Shown in pieces: positions 34,534-43,929 of a stretch of 64,000 nucleotides of DNA (its first letter is position 1; every line of letters starts with the position of its first letter). The DNA comes from Flavobacterium ardleyense (GTDB taxonomy: Bacteria; Bacteroidota; Bacteroidia; Flavobacteriales; Flavobacteriaceae): NCBI RefSeq assembly GCF_033547075.1, contig NZ_CP137891.1, forward strand, positions 2,108,001 through 2,172,000, written 5' to 3'. Both the position numbers and the translations under genes were made by a program. A model generated the notes under the pieces. It was given only the letters and a program-made list of their open reading frames with translations. It had not been told where the DNA came from and did no database searches.

Positions 34534-35640
34534 ATGAAGCGATTTATCGGATTTGTTAAAAAGGAATTCTACCACATTTTTCGGGATAGACGCTCTATGT
34601 TTATTCTTTTCGGAATGCCGATTGCGCAAATTATGCTCTTTGGTTTTGCCATTACCAACGAAATTAATAACGTGGAAATTGCGATTCTTGATAAATCGAA
34701 AGATGCGGAAACCACAATGATTATTAATAAGATCAATGCTTCAAAATATTTCAATATTGAAAATGAAATCATCAGCGAAAATCAAATTGAAGAAGTTTTT
34801 AAAAAAGGAAAAGTAAAAGCAGTTCTGGTTTTCGAGAAAGATTTTGCCAAGAATTTGCAAGCACAGAAAAAGGGAAGTATTCAAGTAATTTCGGATGCCA
34901 CCGATCCAAATACGGCCAATACCATTACAAATTATACCCAAGCGATTTTACAAAATTACCAGCAGGAACTTAATCAGGGAATCGAAAGTCCTTACCAAAT
35001 CAAGACGCAATCTCAAATGTATTACAATCCAGAATTGAAAAGTGTTTTCAACTTTGTGCCTGGAGTAATGACCGTGATATTAATGTTGGTTTCGGCAATG
35101 ATGACCTCGATTTCGATAACTAGAGAAAAGGAATTGGGAACAATGGAAATTCTATTGGTCTCACCTCTAAAACCTTTTTTGGTAATCATTGGAAAAGTCT
35201 TTCCTTACATATTCTTGTCAATCATCAATGCAATTGTAATTATCGTTCTGAGCATTTTCGTTTTTAATGTTCCCGTGGTTGGGAGCTTATTCTTGCTAGG
35301 ATTTGAAAGTATTTTGTTCATCATAACCTCGCTGACCTTGGGAGTTTTAATCTCTACAATCGCCCAAACTCAGCAAGCTGCTCTGATGATTTCGCTGATG
35401 GGATTGATGCTTCCGGTGATCTTACTATCGGGATTTATATTTCCGCTATCAAGTATGCCGCTGCCACTCCAAGTAATTAGCAATATCATTCCTGCCAAGT
35501 GGTTTATTATAATCTTAAAAGGAATAATGCTCAAAGGAGTTGGAATTGCACAATTGTGGAAAGAAACTGGAATTCTAATCTTTATGGCTTTGTTTTTTAC
35601 CGTGCTTAGTATTCGAAATTATAAAATTCGATTAGAGTAA
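34534..35640 (+). CDS. ABC-2 type permease (YbhS-like)
   Basis: A 368-residue membrane protein. One N-terminal helix (about 20-42), a large extracytoplasmic domain (about 45-170), then five membrane helices with the conserved TREKELGTMEILLVSPLKP loop and the LSGFIFPLSSMPLPLQ segment. It is paired with the next permease. Confidence 0.93.
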   Translation: MKRFIGFVKKEFYHIFRDRRSMFILFGMPIAQIMLFGFAITNEINNVEIAILDKSKDAETTMIINKINASKYFNIENEIISENQIEEVFKKGKVKAVLVFEKDFAKNLQAQKKGSIQVISDATDPNTANTITNYTQAILQNYQQELNQGIESPYQIKTQSQMYYNPELKSVFNFVPGVMTVILMLVSAMMTSISITREKELGTMEILLVSPLKPFLVIIGKVFPYIFLSIINAIVIIVLSIFVFNVPVVGSLFLLGFESILFIITSLTLGVLISTIAQTQQAALMISLMGLMLPVILLSGFIFPLSSMPLPLQVISNIIPAKWFIIILKGIMLKGVGIAQLWKETGILIFMALFFTVLSIRNYKIRLE

Positions 35641-35684
35641 GTTTTCAACCGAAAATTAATTCAAAATCAATATATGACAGAGAA

Positions 35685-36806
35685 ATGAAAACAATAATTT
35701 ATATAGTTCAAAAGGAATTCAAGCAGATTATGCGCAACAAAGGAATGTTGCCTATAATCCTTGTATTGCCGCTATTACAGCTTTTGATTTTATCAAATGC
35801 GGCAACTTTTGAAGTTAAAAACATTCAGTTTTCCTATGTAAATTATGACAAAACTACTTCTTCAAACGCACTGTTAGACAGATTTAGAGCATCGACTTAT
35901 TTTAATATTGTGGAAGATTTTCCTTCAAAAAAACTCGCTGATGATGCGATGGAAAAAGGAAGGGTAGAAGTGATCTTAGAAATTCCTCGCAACTTTGAAA
36001 GCAATTTAGTCAAAAATGAAACCGCTGATTTGGCAGTTTACATTAACGCGATTGATGGCGCAAAAGCGGGCGTACAAAATGTTTATGTCAACCAAATTAT
36101 TAGAAGTTACAACCAAGAAATTCTCATCAACGCCTACCAACAAAATCAGCAATTAACAAGACCAATTAATATCGAAATTATTCCATCGTTTTGGTACAAC
36201 AATACGCTGAATTACAAAACCTATATGGTGCCAGGAATTTTGGTGCTTTTGGTCACAATGATCACACTTTTTCTTTCGGGAATGAACATTGTGCGCGAAA
36301 AGGAAATGGGAACTTTGGAACAAATTAATGTGACGCCCATCAAAAAATACCAATTTATAATTGGTAAATTATTTCCATTTTGGGTCCTGGGAATGCTGAT
36401 TTTAACGGTCGGGCTAATCATCGCCAAACTCATCTTTGCAATTCCTATAATCGGAAACATTGCGCTGATTTATTTGTTCTCGTCGGTATATATTTTAGTG
36501 ATTCTGGGAATGGGATTACTGATTTCCAATTTCACAGATACCCAGCAACAAGCAATGTTTATTGCTTGGTTTTTTGTGGTTATTTTTATCTTAATGAGTG
36601 GACTTTTCACCCCAATTGAAAGTATGCCGATCTGGGCTCAAAATATGACATTATTTAATCCAATCCGCTATTTTGTTGAAGTAATTAGAATGGTAATGCT
36701 CAAAGGTTCAGGATTTTCGGACATTAGCAGACAGTTTTTCATAATCTGTTTCTACGCGTTTTTGATGAACGGATTGGCGGTTTGGAGTTATAAAAAAACG
36801 AATTAA
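35685..36806 (+). CDS. ABC-2 type permease (YbhR-like)
   Basis: A 373-residue paralog of the preceding permease. It has the same layout, with VREKEMGTLEQINVTPIKK and MSGLFTPIESMPIWAQ. The two probably form a heterodimeric channel. It is the last gene of the operon. A copy of the dispersed repeat follows about 45 bp later. Confidence 0.93.
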   Translation: MKTIIYIVQKEFKQIMRNKGMLPIILVLPLLQLLILSNAATFEVKNIQFSYVNYDKTTSSNALLDRFRASTYFNIVEDFPSKKLADDAMEKGRVEVILEIPRNFESNLVKNETADLAVYINAIDGAKAGVQNVYVNQIIRSYNQEILINAYQQNQQLTRPINIEIIPSFWYNNTLNYKTYMVPGILVLLVTMITLFLSGMNIVREKEMGTLEQINVTPIKKYQFIIGKLFPFWVLGMLILTVGLIIAKLIFAIPIIGNIALIYLFSSVYILVILGMGLLISNFTDTQQQAMFIAWFFVVIFILMSGLFTPIESMPIWAQNMTLFNPIRYFVEVIRMVMLKGSGFSDISRQFFIICFYAFLMNGLAVWSYKKTN

Positions 36807-36852
36807 TTTACTAAAAGCTATTTGCGACTTATTTCTAATATAATTTTCATTT

Positions 36853-37023
36853 GGGCGCTTTGTAGCTGTTATTGCGAAGGATATATTATAAAAAATCAAA
36901 TGAACGTTTTCGCAATAACAGCCACAACCGGGTCATCCACTGTATCTTTGCTGCTCCAAGATGATGACTTTTCTATACATAAATTTTGGGAGCAGCAAAG
37001 GATGCCGTTCCTACCCCTAGCGC
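36853..37023 (+). repeat. Dispersed three-stem repeat, copy D
   Basis: GGGCGCT starts this copy and AGCGC (37019-37023) ends it. The outer stem GCGCT/AGCGC replaces the GCGGC/GCCGC of other copies, a compensatory change. Hairpin 1 is 14 perfect pairs (GCTGTTATTGCGAA 36865-36878 with TTCGCAATAACAGC 36909-36922). Hairpin 2 is 12 perfect pairs (CTTTGCTGCTCC 36946-36957 with GGAGCAGCAAAG 36989-37000). The 88-codon frame at 36822-37088 reads across it. Confidence 0.92.
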
Positions 37024-37192
37024 AACAAGCCGTTCTCAACATCAATTCTCTAAGTCCAATTGATGGACGAATATTAGCGGTAAATTAAAATTAACCCTTA
37101 AAGAGACTTTTCAAATAAACTAAACAATTATGCAAGATTTTGATTACTTTTAAAATCTTAAAATTTAAAGTCAAAAGACAAAATAACTCTTT

Positions 37193-37630
37193 ATGCAGCA
37201 GATAGATTTAAAAGCACCTAGATGGTTTTGGGCCATAGCTATACTACTTTTCCTATGGAATTTAATAGGATTGTCATCTTTTATAATACACACATTTATT
37301 TCGGACGATGAGTTACAGAAATTAGCCGCAGACGAAAGAGCGCTTTATAGCGAATATCCATTTTGGGTGGTGTTATTATTCGCAACTGCAGTTGCGGGTG
37401 GTTTGCTAGCGTCTCTAGGGATTCTTTTTAGGAAAAAATGGTCGCAAATTGCAGCGGTAATCTCGCTTATGGCGGTCGTTCCACAAATGATTCACAATGT
37501 ATGTTTTACCAGTTCTATTCAAGTTTACGGTTTGGCACAGGCAGTAGCTATGCCTATAATTGTGGTGATTTTTGCATTAATATTAGTTTGGTTTGCAGGA
37601 TTTGCAACTAAGAGAAATTGGCTAAAATAA
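37193..37630 (+). CDS. Four-helix membrane protein of unknown function (145 aa)
   Basis: Four hydrophobic helices are visible (FWAIAILLFLWNLIGL, FWVVLLFATAVAGGLLASLGIL, IAAVISLMAVVPQM, AMPIIVVIFALILVWFAGF), with an acidic loop after the first (SDDELQKLAADERA). Similar flavobacterial proteins are sometimes labelled as sugar-transporter-like, but I see nothing that supports transport. The next gene starts 8 bp after its stop. Confidence 0.7.
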   Translation: MQQIDLKAPRWFWAIAILLFLWNLIGLSSFIIHTFISDDELQKLAADERALYSEYPFWVVLLFATAVAGGLLASLGILFRKKWSQIAAVISLMAVVPQMIHNVCFTSSIQVYGLAQAVAMPIIVVIFALILVWFAGFATKRNWLK

Positions 37631-37638
37631 TTGATAAT

Positions 37639-38073
37639 ATGGCGAAAAATAAGACAGTAGAAACTGACATTCAAGTAGCAGATTTTATAAATTCTTTTGT
37701 TGAAAATGAAGAGAAAAGAAAGGAGAGTTTTCAATTAGTGAGCTTAATGAGTAGATGGAGCGGTTTTGAACCTAAAATGTGGGGAATGTCAATCATTGGA
37801 TTTGGTAGTTATCATTATACGTATGATAGTGGTCACGAAGGAGATGCACCACTTATCGGTTTTTCGCCACGTAAAACTGCGTTCTCGCTGTATGTTTATT
37901 CGCAAACGACCGAAAATGAAAAGCTTTTAGAGCAGCTAGGGAAGTTTAAAATGGGGAAGTCTTGTATATACATCAAAAAATTAGAAGATATAAAAATTCC
38001 AATTCTCGAACAAATTAGCCAAACATCCATTGCTTATATTAACGAATATCATGAATGCAGTTGTAGGAAATAG
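37639..38073 (+). CDS. DUF1801 (YdhG-like) family protein
   Basis: I chose the ATG at 37639 (MAKNKTVETD), which follows the upstream stop by 8 bp, giving 144 residues. VADFINSFVENEEKRKESFQLVSLM, the MWGMSIIGFGSYHYTYDSG core, and IGFSPRKTAFSLYVY are characteristic of DUF1801. These proteins have the frataxin-like fold. Their function is not settled. It is likely co-transcribed with the membrane protein before it. Confidence 0.85.
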   Translation: MAKNKTVETDIQVADFINSFVENEEKRKESFQLVSLMSRWSGFEPKMWGMSIIGFGSYHYTYDSGHEGDAPLIGFSPRKTAFSLYVYSQTTENEKLLEQLGKFKMGKSCIYIKKLEDIKIPILEQISQTSIAYINEYHECSCRK

Positions 38074-38422
38074 GTGCGTGGTAAAGTGAACATCGTAGAA
38101 TAGTATGGCTTTGGCCAAAATAAAGTAAAACAATAGTTGATATTGTTGAGCGAAGTAAATGCATTTTAATTACAGCTTCGAAAAATTAAATATTTCGGAC
38201 GAGAACAAATTAAATTTTCGCTCAACTAATTTTGAGCGATCTGAATGTTTTTGGCAAAAGCCTTTTATTCTATATTAATTAGAATGTTCAAATTAATTTT
38301 GCAAGGCAGTGCCGTACTATTATTGCACATTATTAGTGGTATTGATCAATTTTATAAATGAAGCCTAAAATTTTAGAATTTTAAAATTTACTGAAAACAC
38401 TATATTAGTAAAAAATATTATT
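38074..38422. other. Spacer, nothing recognised
   Basis: AT-rich DNA of about 350 bp between DUF1801 and DUF421. It has no gene, clear terminator or repeat. Confidence 0.4.
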
Positions 38423-38944
38423 ATGGAAAAATTTTTCGGTATTACCATAGAAAAAACAGTAGCGATAATTCTAGCAACAATAATCATTTTTATTGTGGTG
38501 ATAGTTCTAACGAGATTGTCCGGCAAGAGGAGTTTTAGTAAAATGTCTAGCTTCGATTTTGCTTCCACTATTGCCATTGGATCTATAATTGCCAGTGGAA
38601 TTTTGCTAGATGACATTACACCGGCGGTAACAATAGTATCTTTAGCAGCGATTTTTTTCTTACAAACTGCCATTGCTTACTTTAGAAGGTACGCAATTGT
38701 GCACAAAATCATTGACAATCAACCATTGCTTCTAATGGAAGGAAGTACAATATTGTATGAGAATTTAAAGAGTGCTAGGGTGACGGAAGACGATTTACGG
38801 TCCAAATTAAGAATGTCAAATGTGGTGCATTTGAGTCAAGTTAAAGCAGTTATTTTAGAAAGCACGGGCGATCTTTCGGTATTACACAATAATGATGCAG
38901 ATCTGGAAGTAGAAAAATGGATTTTGCAAGGAGTAAAAAAGTAA
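38423..38944 (+). CDS. DUF421 (YetF/YcaP) membrane protein
   Basis: A 173-residue protein with three N-terminal membrane helices, the RLSGKRSFSKMSSFDFASTIAIGS signature between helices 1 and 2, and a cytoplasmic C-terminal domain with the LKSARVTEDDLRSKLR segment typical of the family. The role is unknown. Relatives in spores affect membrane lipid handling. Confidence 0.9.
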   Translation: MEKFFGITIEKTVAIILATIIIFIVVIVLTRLSGKRSFSKMSSFDFASTIAIGSIIASGILLDDITPAVTIVSLAAIFFLQTAIAYFRRYAIVHKIIDNQPLLLMEGSTILYENLKSARVTEDDLRSKLRMSNVVHLSQVKAVILESTGDLSVLHNNDADLEVEKWILQGVKK

Positions 38945-39210
38945 AGTTTTCAAAAAGAAACTGAAATTCTAGCTTATTTTTCAAAATATTTGAAATTTAT
39001 TTCGGTACTTTTTATAAAAATCTTGTTATTTACAAAATTGATAAAAATTTCATAAATATTAGTTGCTTACTAACCTGGGTGTCTATCTTCGAAAATTGAA
39101 AATTGGCTGGGTTGTATTTCTATATTAATTTGAAACGCTACAATTTTCTCTTTTACTGATCAAAAACAATTCATTCAATTTTTAACTTAAGACCAAGCAA
39201 CAAAATTTCT

Positions 39211-40161
39211 ATGACACTTTCTATACTTCTAATTATAATTGGGTTTGTTGGATTAATTTATGGCGCAAATTGGCTTGTTGATGGCGCCTCATCATTTGCT
39301 AAGAAAAAAAATATCTCAGACCTTGTAATCGGATTTACTATTGTTGCTTTTGGAACGTCGGCACCAGAATTAGTAGTAAACAGCGTGGCGGCAGTAGGCG
39401 GTTTTTCTGACATTGTAATGGGAAATATTGTAGGGAGTAATAATTTTAATCTCTTTATTACCTTAGGAATTGCGAGTCTTATTTATCCACTCTACATTCA
39501 GCTAAATACTATTCAGAAGGAAATTCCAATATCCTTAATTATCACGGTACTTGTGCTGTTATTCGCCAATAATTTTTGGATGAATGCTAATCCAACAATT
39601 TCTAGATGGGAAGCCGGCATTTTACTGCTAATTTTCTTGGGTTTCTTATTTTATATGTTTAAACAATTAAAATCTGATTTACCTGCTGGCGAATTTGTTC
39701 CAAAATCCAATGGCAAAATTCTGTTCTTAATTGTAATTGGTTTGGCAGGATTAATTTTGGGCGGTAAATTAGTGGTAGACAATGCAATTGTAATTGCAAC
39801 TGATATGGGCGTTAGTCAGAAAATCATAGGCCTTACAATTATAGCGGCTGGAACTTCACTTCCCGAACTCGTAACCTCTGTTGTGGCAGCGTTTAAGAAA
39901 AACAGCGATATTGCAATTGGAAATATCTTAGGATCAAATATCTTTAATATTCTACTTATTTTACCAATTAGTATATTGATAAGTCCCCTCGAATACAATA
40001 TCAACTTTAATACAGATCTCTATATTTTGATTGGAGGGACAGCCTTTGTATTGGCTGCAGTTTTAATTGGAAAATCAAAAAAAGTAACAAGATGGCACGG
40101 ATTTATTCTTCTCGCTTTTTATGTTTCTTATACTTCCTTCCTTGTAGCACAGGAATTATAA
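39211..40161 (+). CDS. Na+/Ca2+ exchanger, CaCA family (YrbG-like)
   Basis: A 316-residue membrane protein with ten likely helices and the two inverted alpha repeats: FGTSAPELVVNSVAA with MGNIVGSNNFN in the first half and AGTSLPELVTSVVAA with IGNILGSNIFN in the second. The Glu in each G-T-S-x-P-E-L is the ion-binding residue. It probably exports calcium in exchange for sodium or protons across the inner membrane. Confidence 0.95.
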   Translation: MTLSILLIIIGFVGLIYGANWLVDGASSFAKKKNISDLVIGFTIVAFGTSAPELVVNSVAAVGGFSDIVMGNIVGSNNFNLFITLGIASLIYPLYIQLNTIQKEIPISLIITVLVLLFANNFWMNANPTISRWEAGILLLIFLGFLFYMFKQLKSDLPAGEFVPKSNGKILFLIVIGLAGLILGGKLVVDNAIVIATDMGVSQKIIGLTIIAAGTSLPELVTSVVAAFKKNSDIAIGNILGSNIFNILLILPISILISPLEYNINFNTDLYILIGGTAFVLAAVLIGKSKKVTRWHGFILLAFYVSYTSFLVAQEL

Positions 40162-40327
40162 TTGAAAAAGTTCAGCATCAGACGGCATCTAAAACTTTTA
40201 AAACACCTTCAAATATTAATAGGAAGTTGGCTTATAGTTGACGATATATTATAAAATCTGTAGTATATTTATCGAAATGTTATTTAAATTTAATATTATT
40301 TATAAATAATAACAATTCTGTAGTATT

Positions 40328-41479
40328 ATGGTCAAACTCACAACTCTTTTCAAGGAATTTTACGAAAGCGAGAAATCGGCAGGGATTATTTTGCTTATTG
40401 CAACAGTATTATCCTTGGTATTGGCAAATTCTGCGATGCAAGATCCGTATATCAATTTCTGGCAATATGATGTTGGTGGACATAGTATAACGCACTGGAT
40501 TAATGATGCTTTGATGGCAATATTTTTCTTGTTGATTGGCCTGGAATTGGAACGGGAGATTTACATTGGTGAGCTTTCTGATTTAAAGAATGCGTCATTT
40601 CCAATTATCTCGTCGTTTGGAGGGTTTTTAATTCCAGCAGCAATATTTTTGATATTTAATTACGGAACTCCAACTCAATCTGGAGCTGGAATTCCGATGG
40701 CAACAGATATTGCATTTGCAATTGGAATCCTTTCACTGCTAGGAAACCGAGTACCAAACTCTCTCAAAATCTTTCTAACCGCGGTCGCAGTCATTGACGA
40801 TCTTGTAGCAATTATTGTGATAGCGTTGTTTTACACAAAAACTTTAATTTGGAGTAATTTATTAATATCACTTAGTATTTTCGGCGCTTTATTATTACTT
40901 AATCGCTTAAAAGTTCAGAAGCTGTTGCCTTACTTATTAGGAGGAGTTGCAATGTGGTACTTTATGTACAATTCGGGCGTTCATGCAACTATCACTGGAG
41001 TTCTGTTGGCCTTTGCAATTCCGTTTGGAAACGGGTCTAGCAATTCTATTTCCTACAAATTACAGCATTTTCTACACAAGCCTGTTGCTTTTATCATTTT
41101 ACCGCTTTTTGCAATCGCTAATACCGCTATTTCAATTGGAAGTGATTGGCAAAGTGGATTAGGTGAGTCCAATAGTATCGGAATAATGGTCGGATTGGTA
41201 CTTGGCAAGCCGTTAGGAATTATCATTTTTGCACTTATTGGAGTAGCAGTAGGTGCCTGTTCGTTGCCAAAAGATCTAAAATGGCAAAATATAATTGGTG
41301 TTGGGCTTCTAAGCGGAATTGGCTTTACAATGTCAATTTTCATTACAATCTTAGCTTATAGCGATGAATTACTTATTAATAATTCGAAAATCGCCATTAT
41401 TGTCGCATCTATAATTGCGGGCTTCTCTGGTTTTATCGTACTCCGATTAACGCTCAAGGAAAAAAGGTCTGAGGTATAA
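40328..41479 (+). CDS. nhaA: Na+/H+ antiporter NhaA
   Basis: A 383-residue protein of normal length. GGFLIPAAIFL, MATDIAFAIGILSLLG with the Asp on helix IV, and AVAVIDDLVAIIVIALFY with the essential Asp-Asp pair on helix V are all present. It exports sodium in exchange for protons. It lies downstream of the CaCA exchanger in the same direction, so this is an ion-homeostasis pair. Confidence 0.96.
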   Translation: MVKLTTLFKEFYESEKSAGIILLIATVLSLVLANSAMQDPYINFWQYDVGGHSITHWINDALMAIFFLLIGLELEREIYIGELSDLKNASFPIISSFGGFLIPAAIFLIFNYGTPTQSGAGIPMATDIAFAIGILSLLGNRVPNSLKIFLTAVAVIDDLVAIIVIALFYTKTLIWSNLLISLSIFGALLLLNRLKVQKLLPYLLGGVAMWYFMYNSGVHATITGVLLAFAIPFGNGSSNSISYKLQHFLHKPVAFIILPLFAIANTAISIGSDWQSGLGESNSIGIMVGLVLGKPLGIIIFALIGVAVGACSLPKDLKWQNIIGVGLLSGIGFTMSIFITILAYSDELLINNSKIAIIVASIIAGFSGFIVLRLTLKEKRSEV

Positions 41480-41490
41480 AATCAGAAGTT

Positions 41491-42552
41491 TCAATCCTCT
41501 TTAGGTTCGAGTATCTTTTTAGATTGTTTATCAACGTAGAGTTGATTAACTAATTTCATAATTATTGCAACTACAGGAGTAGCGAGTAAAACACCCCAAA
41601 ATCCAGCCAAAGTTCCCATTCCTATCTGTCCAAAAATTAATAATCCTGGCGGAACACTAACCATTTTTTTTTGAATTAAGGGCTGTGTCACGGCACTTTG
41701 TATAATTTGAATAAAAGTGTAAAGAAGTACTACTAGCATTGCCGTATCTGATCCCTGCATTAATCCAAGCAAAACTGCGGGAACAAGGGCGATGATTGGT
41801 CCGAAGTTTGGAATGAAATTTAAAAGACCAGCGATTAATGCTAATGTTAGAACCAAAGGCATGCCTAATGCCCAAAGACCTAAACCGCTTAGGACTGCAA
41901 TAAAAAAGAATCCAAAAATCTGTCCTTTGAGCCAATTGCGCAGTAAGGTATTTATACTGTCCCATAATTCCGCGGCTTTCTCTTTTCCAGCAGGTGGAAT
42001 TAAATGAATAAAGCCGCGTCTGTAAACGCTGGGACTTGCAGTGAAAAACATTCCCAATAGAATTACAATATATAAATCGCTGATAATTCCGAATGTTGAT
42101 GAAAAGAATGAACTGATAGTTGCACTTGCCTTTCCAGAATCAACCGAATTTGTGGCATAGTCAATTACCTTTGATCCCATTGGCTGACTATTAATCCATT
42201 TCTTAGCGTGTTCCAATGTTTGCGGTAAAGTATTAGAAAGTTGATCTATTTGAGAACTTAGTCGAGCGCCCACAAACCATAAGAATAGACTGATTATAAT
42301 CAAGTTTAATAGAATGGCTAGCACAAGCGAAAAGGTTTTTCCGATTTTAAATTTATTGTAGATAAGAGAAGAGCATCCGTGAAAGTAAACGCTCATTAAT
42401 ACCCCCGCCAAAACTAAAAGGAGAAGACTAAAAAGTGTTTTGAAAAGTAACAAGATAACCACAATTAGCGTTACTATTCCCGAGGCAATCCATATTTTAG
42501 TTGAGTATTTTAGTGGTGATATATTATAATCTTTTCTTGGATCTTGTTGCAT
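41491..42552 (-). CDS. AI-2E family transporter (PerM/TqsA-like)
   Basis: A 353-residue membrane protein with two N-terminal helices, a soluble stretch (about 85-150), and the C-terminal core GLLNFIPNFGPIIALVPAVLLGL, followed by QPLIQKKMVSVPPGLLIFGQI. The family includes autoinducer-2 exporters and Na+/H+ exchangers. The substrate is not known. It is convergent with nhaA (11 bp apart). Confidence 0.92.
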   Translation of the reverse strand: MQQDPRKDYNISPLKYSTKIWIASGIVTLIVVILLLFKTLFSLLLLVLAGVLMSVYFHGCSSLIYNKFKIGKTFSLVLAILLNLIIISLFLWFVGARLSSQIDQLSNTLPQTLEHAKKWINSQPMGSKVIDYATNSVDSGKASATISSFFSSTFGIISDLYIVILLGMFFTASPSVYRRGFIHLIPPAGKEKAAELWDSINTLLRNWLKGQIFGFFFIAVLSGLGLWALGMPLVLTLALIAGLLNFIPNFGPIIALVPAVLLGLMQGSDTAMLVVLLYTFIQIIQSAVTQPLIQKKMVSVPPGLLIFGQIGMGTLAGFWGVLLATPVVAIIMKLVNQLYVDKQSKKILEPKED

Positions 42553-42923
42553 AAGTTAATTTTTAAGAATTGATGAGCAATGCACCAACGATGGGTAGTT
42601 TTAAAGATACAAATTTTCATAAAAAAAATTAGTGATTCGTAGAATTTATTAGACTGTTTCACGAGAAATCTATATTGCATTTACTTCAAATCTAGTTCTA
42701 GTAAGCATGTTTTACTAAATAGTTGCGTTGAATTCTCTTTGTCAGCGATTATGCAAAAAATTTACTGTCTAGTTTTAGTACCGAAAATTAATTTCATTGA
42801 CAACACATCTAAATGTTGCAGTTATATATACAGCAACAAATTCTCTTCGAAAAATTCTACAAAATAAAAGTTCATCTTTTAAAAAAGACTTTCCCTATAT
42901 TTGACGTTTTTAAAATTTCGAAA
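42553..42923. other. Divergent spacer with a TAnnTTTG promoter element
   Basis: This separates the AI-2E gene (minus) and a small membrane protein (plus). Apart from the promoter element at 42896 I see no gene or repeat. A longer start at 42813 for the small gene would place that promoter inside the coding region. Confidence 0.5.
42896..42903 (+). promoter_or_regulatory. Bacteroidota -7 promoter element
   Basis: TATATTTG is an exact TAnnTTTG match 20 bp before the ATG at 42924. The -33 position shows only a T-rich TTTT around 42876. It supports the shorter start for the small membrane protein. Confidence 0.55.
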
Positions 42924-43100
42924 ATGAAACAATCTATTAAAGATGCGAAGCCATTATATCTGTATCTTCTCTCAACAGCTTTTATCTTTCTGTCGAAATT
43001 CGTAGAATCAGATTATCAAATGCTTTCATATGTTTTTACTGGAATAGCGGTCGCGATATTTATTTTGGCGCTAACACAGCATTTTAAGACTAGGAAATAG
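42924..43100 (+). CDS. Small two-helix membrane protein (58 aa)
   Basis: From the ATG at 42924, a short basic N-terminus is followed by two membrane helices (YLYLLSTAFIFLSKFV and LSYVFTGIAVAIFILALTQH) and a basic end (FKTRK). The promoter element just upstream supports expression. Function is unknown. Confidence 0.65.
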   Translation: MKQSIKDAKPLYLYLLSTAFIFLSKFVESDYQMLSYVFTGIAVAIFILALTQHFKTRK

Positions 43101-43186
43101 TAGAAAGTTTAAATATTTCTTTAGTTGTGTTATTAACTTAAGAGCTAAAAGCTAACAGCTGATAGCTAAAGGCTGATAGATAACAG

Positions 43187-43870
43187 CTAGCAAACAAACT
43201 CCAATCCTAAATTTCGCCTACTTTTAATACTTATCGATTTATCTTCTTTGAGATATTTTCGCAGTCGACTAATAAAAACATCCATACTTCGGCCAGAAAA
43301 GAAATCGTCGGTGTTCCAAATTGCCTTTAAGATTACTTCTCGCTTGATCAACTGATTTTTGTTTTCGAATAAGAATAGGAGGAGAGCAGCTTCTTTTTCT
43401 GTTAGTTGCTGTTTAGAATCAATACAAGTCAAGGTCAATCTTTCGGCATCAAAAATGAATTTTCCAATCGCAATTTTCTGATTTTGAGAAAGTATTTGAA
43501 TTGCCTTCTCACTTCTTTTCAAAATATTCTGAATTCGTAAAACAAGTTCGTCCGCTTCAAAAGGTTTTAATATATAATCATCAGCGCCTAATTTAAGTCC
43601 GCGAATTTTATCTTCTTTTAATTTCTTAGCAGTCAGAAACAGAAATGGAACTTCAGGATTTTGATTCACGATTTTTTCGGCAAGGGTAAATCCATCCATT
43701 TTTGGCATCATCACATCCAATATACAAAAGTCGAATAGTTCTTTTTTAAAAGCATCAAAAGCCATTTCACCATCGGTAACCCAATGTACTCTAAAGTCGA
43801 AAAGCTCTAAGTACTGCTTTAAAACTTTTGCAAAATCTGCATCGTCTTCTGCCAAAAGAATTTTTTTCAT
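43187..43870 (-). CDS. OmpR-type response regulator
   Basis: A 227-residue protein with a receiver domain (acidic pocket AEDD at 7-10, phosphorylation site D52 in CILDVMMPKMDG, Lys in FLTAKKLKEDK) and a C-terminal winged helix (LTEKEAALLLFLFENKNQLIKREVILKAIW, RSMDVFISRLRKYL). It is transcribed after the adjacent histidine kinase and is its likely partner. Confidence 0.95.
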   Translation of the reverse strand: MKKILLAEDDADFAKVLKQYLELFDFRVHWVTDGEMAFDAFKKELFDFCILDVMMPKMDGFTLAEKIVNQNPEVPFLFLTAKKLKEDKIRGLKLGADDYILKPFEADELVLRIQNILKRSEKAIQILSQNQKIAIGKFIFDAERLTLTCIDSKQQLTEKEAALLLFLFENKNQLIKREVILKAIWNTDDFFSGRSMDVFISRLRKYLKEDKSISIKSRRNLGLEFVC

Positions 43871-43929
43871 TTCCTAAATAGTTGAATATTGATAATTTAA
43901 AAAAATAGTTACAATAGCAAAGTCAAGTG

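Noticed and set aside
36822..37088. 88-codon plus-strand frame
   Set aside because: It lies over repeat copy D. The apparent peptide is a translation of the conserved repeat core.
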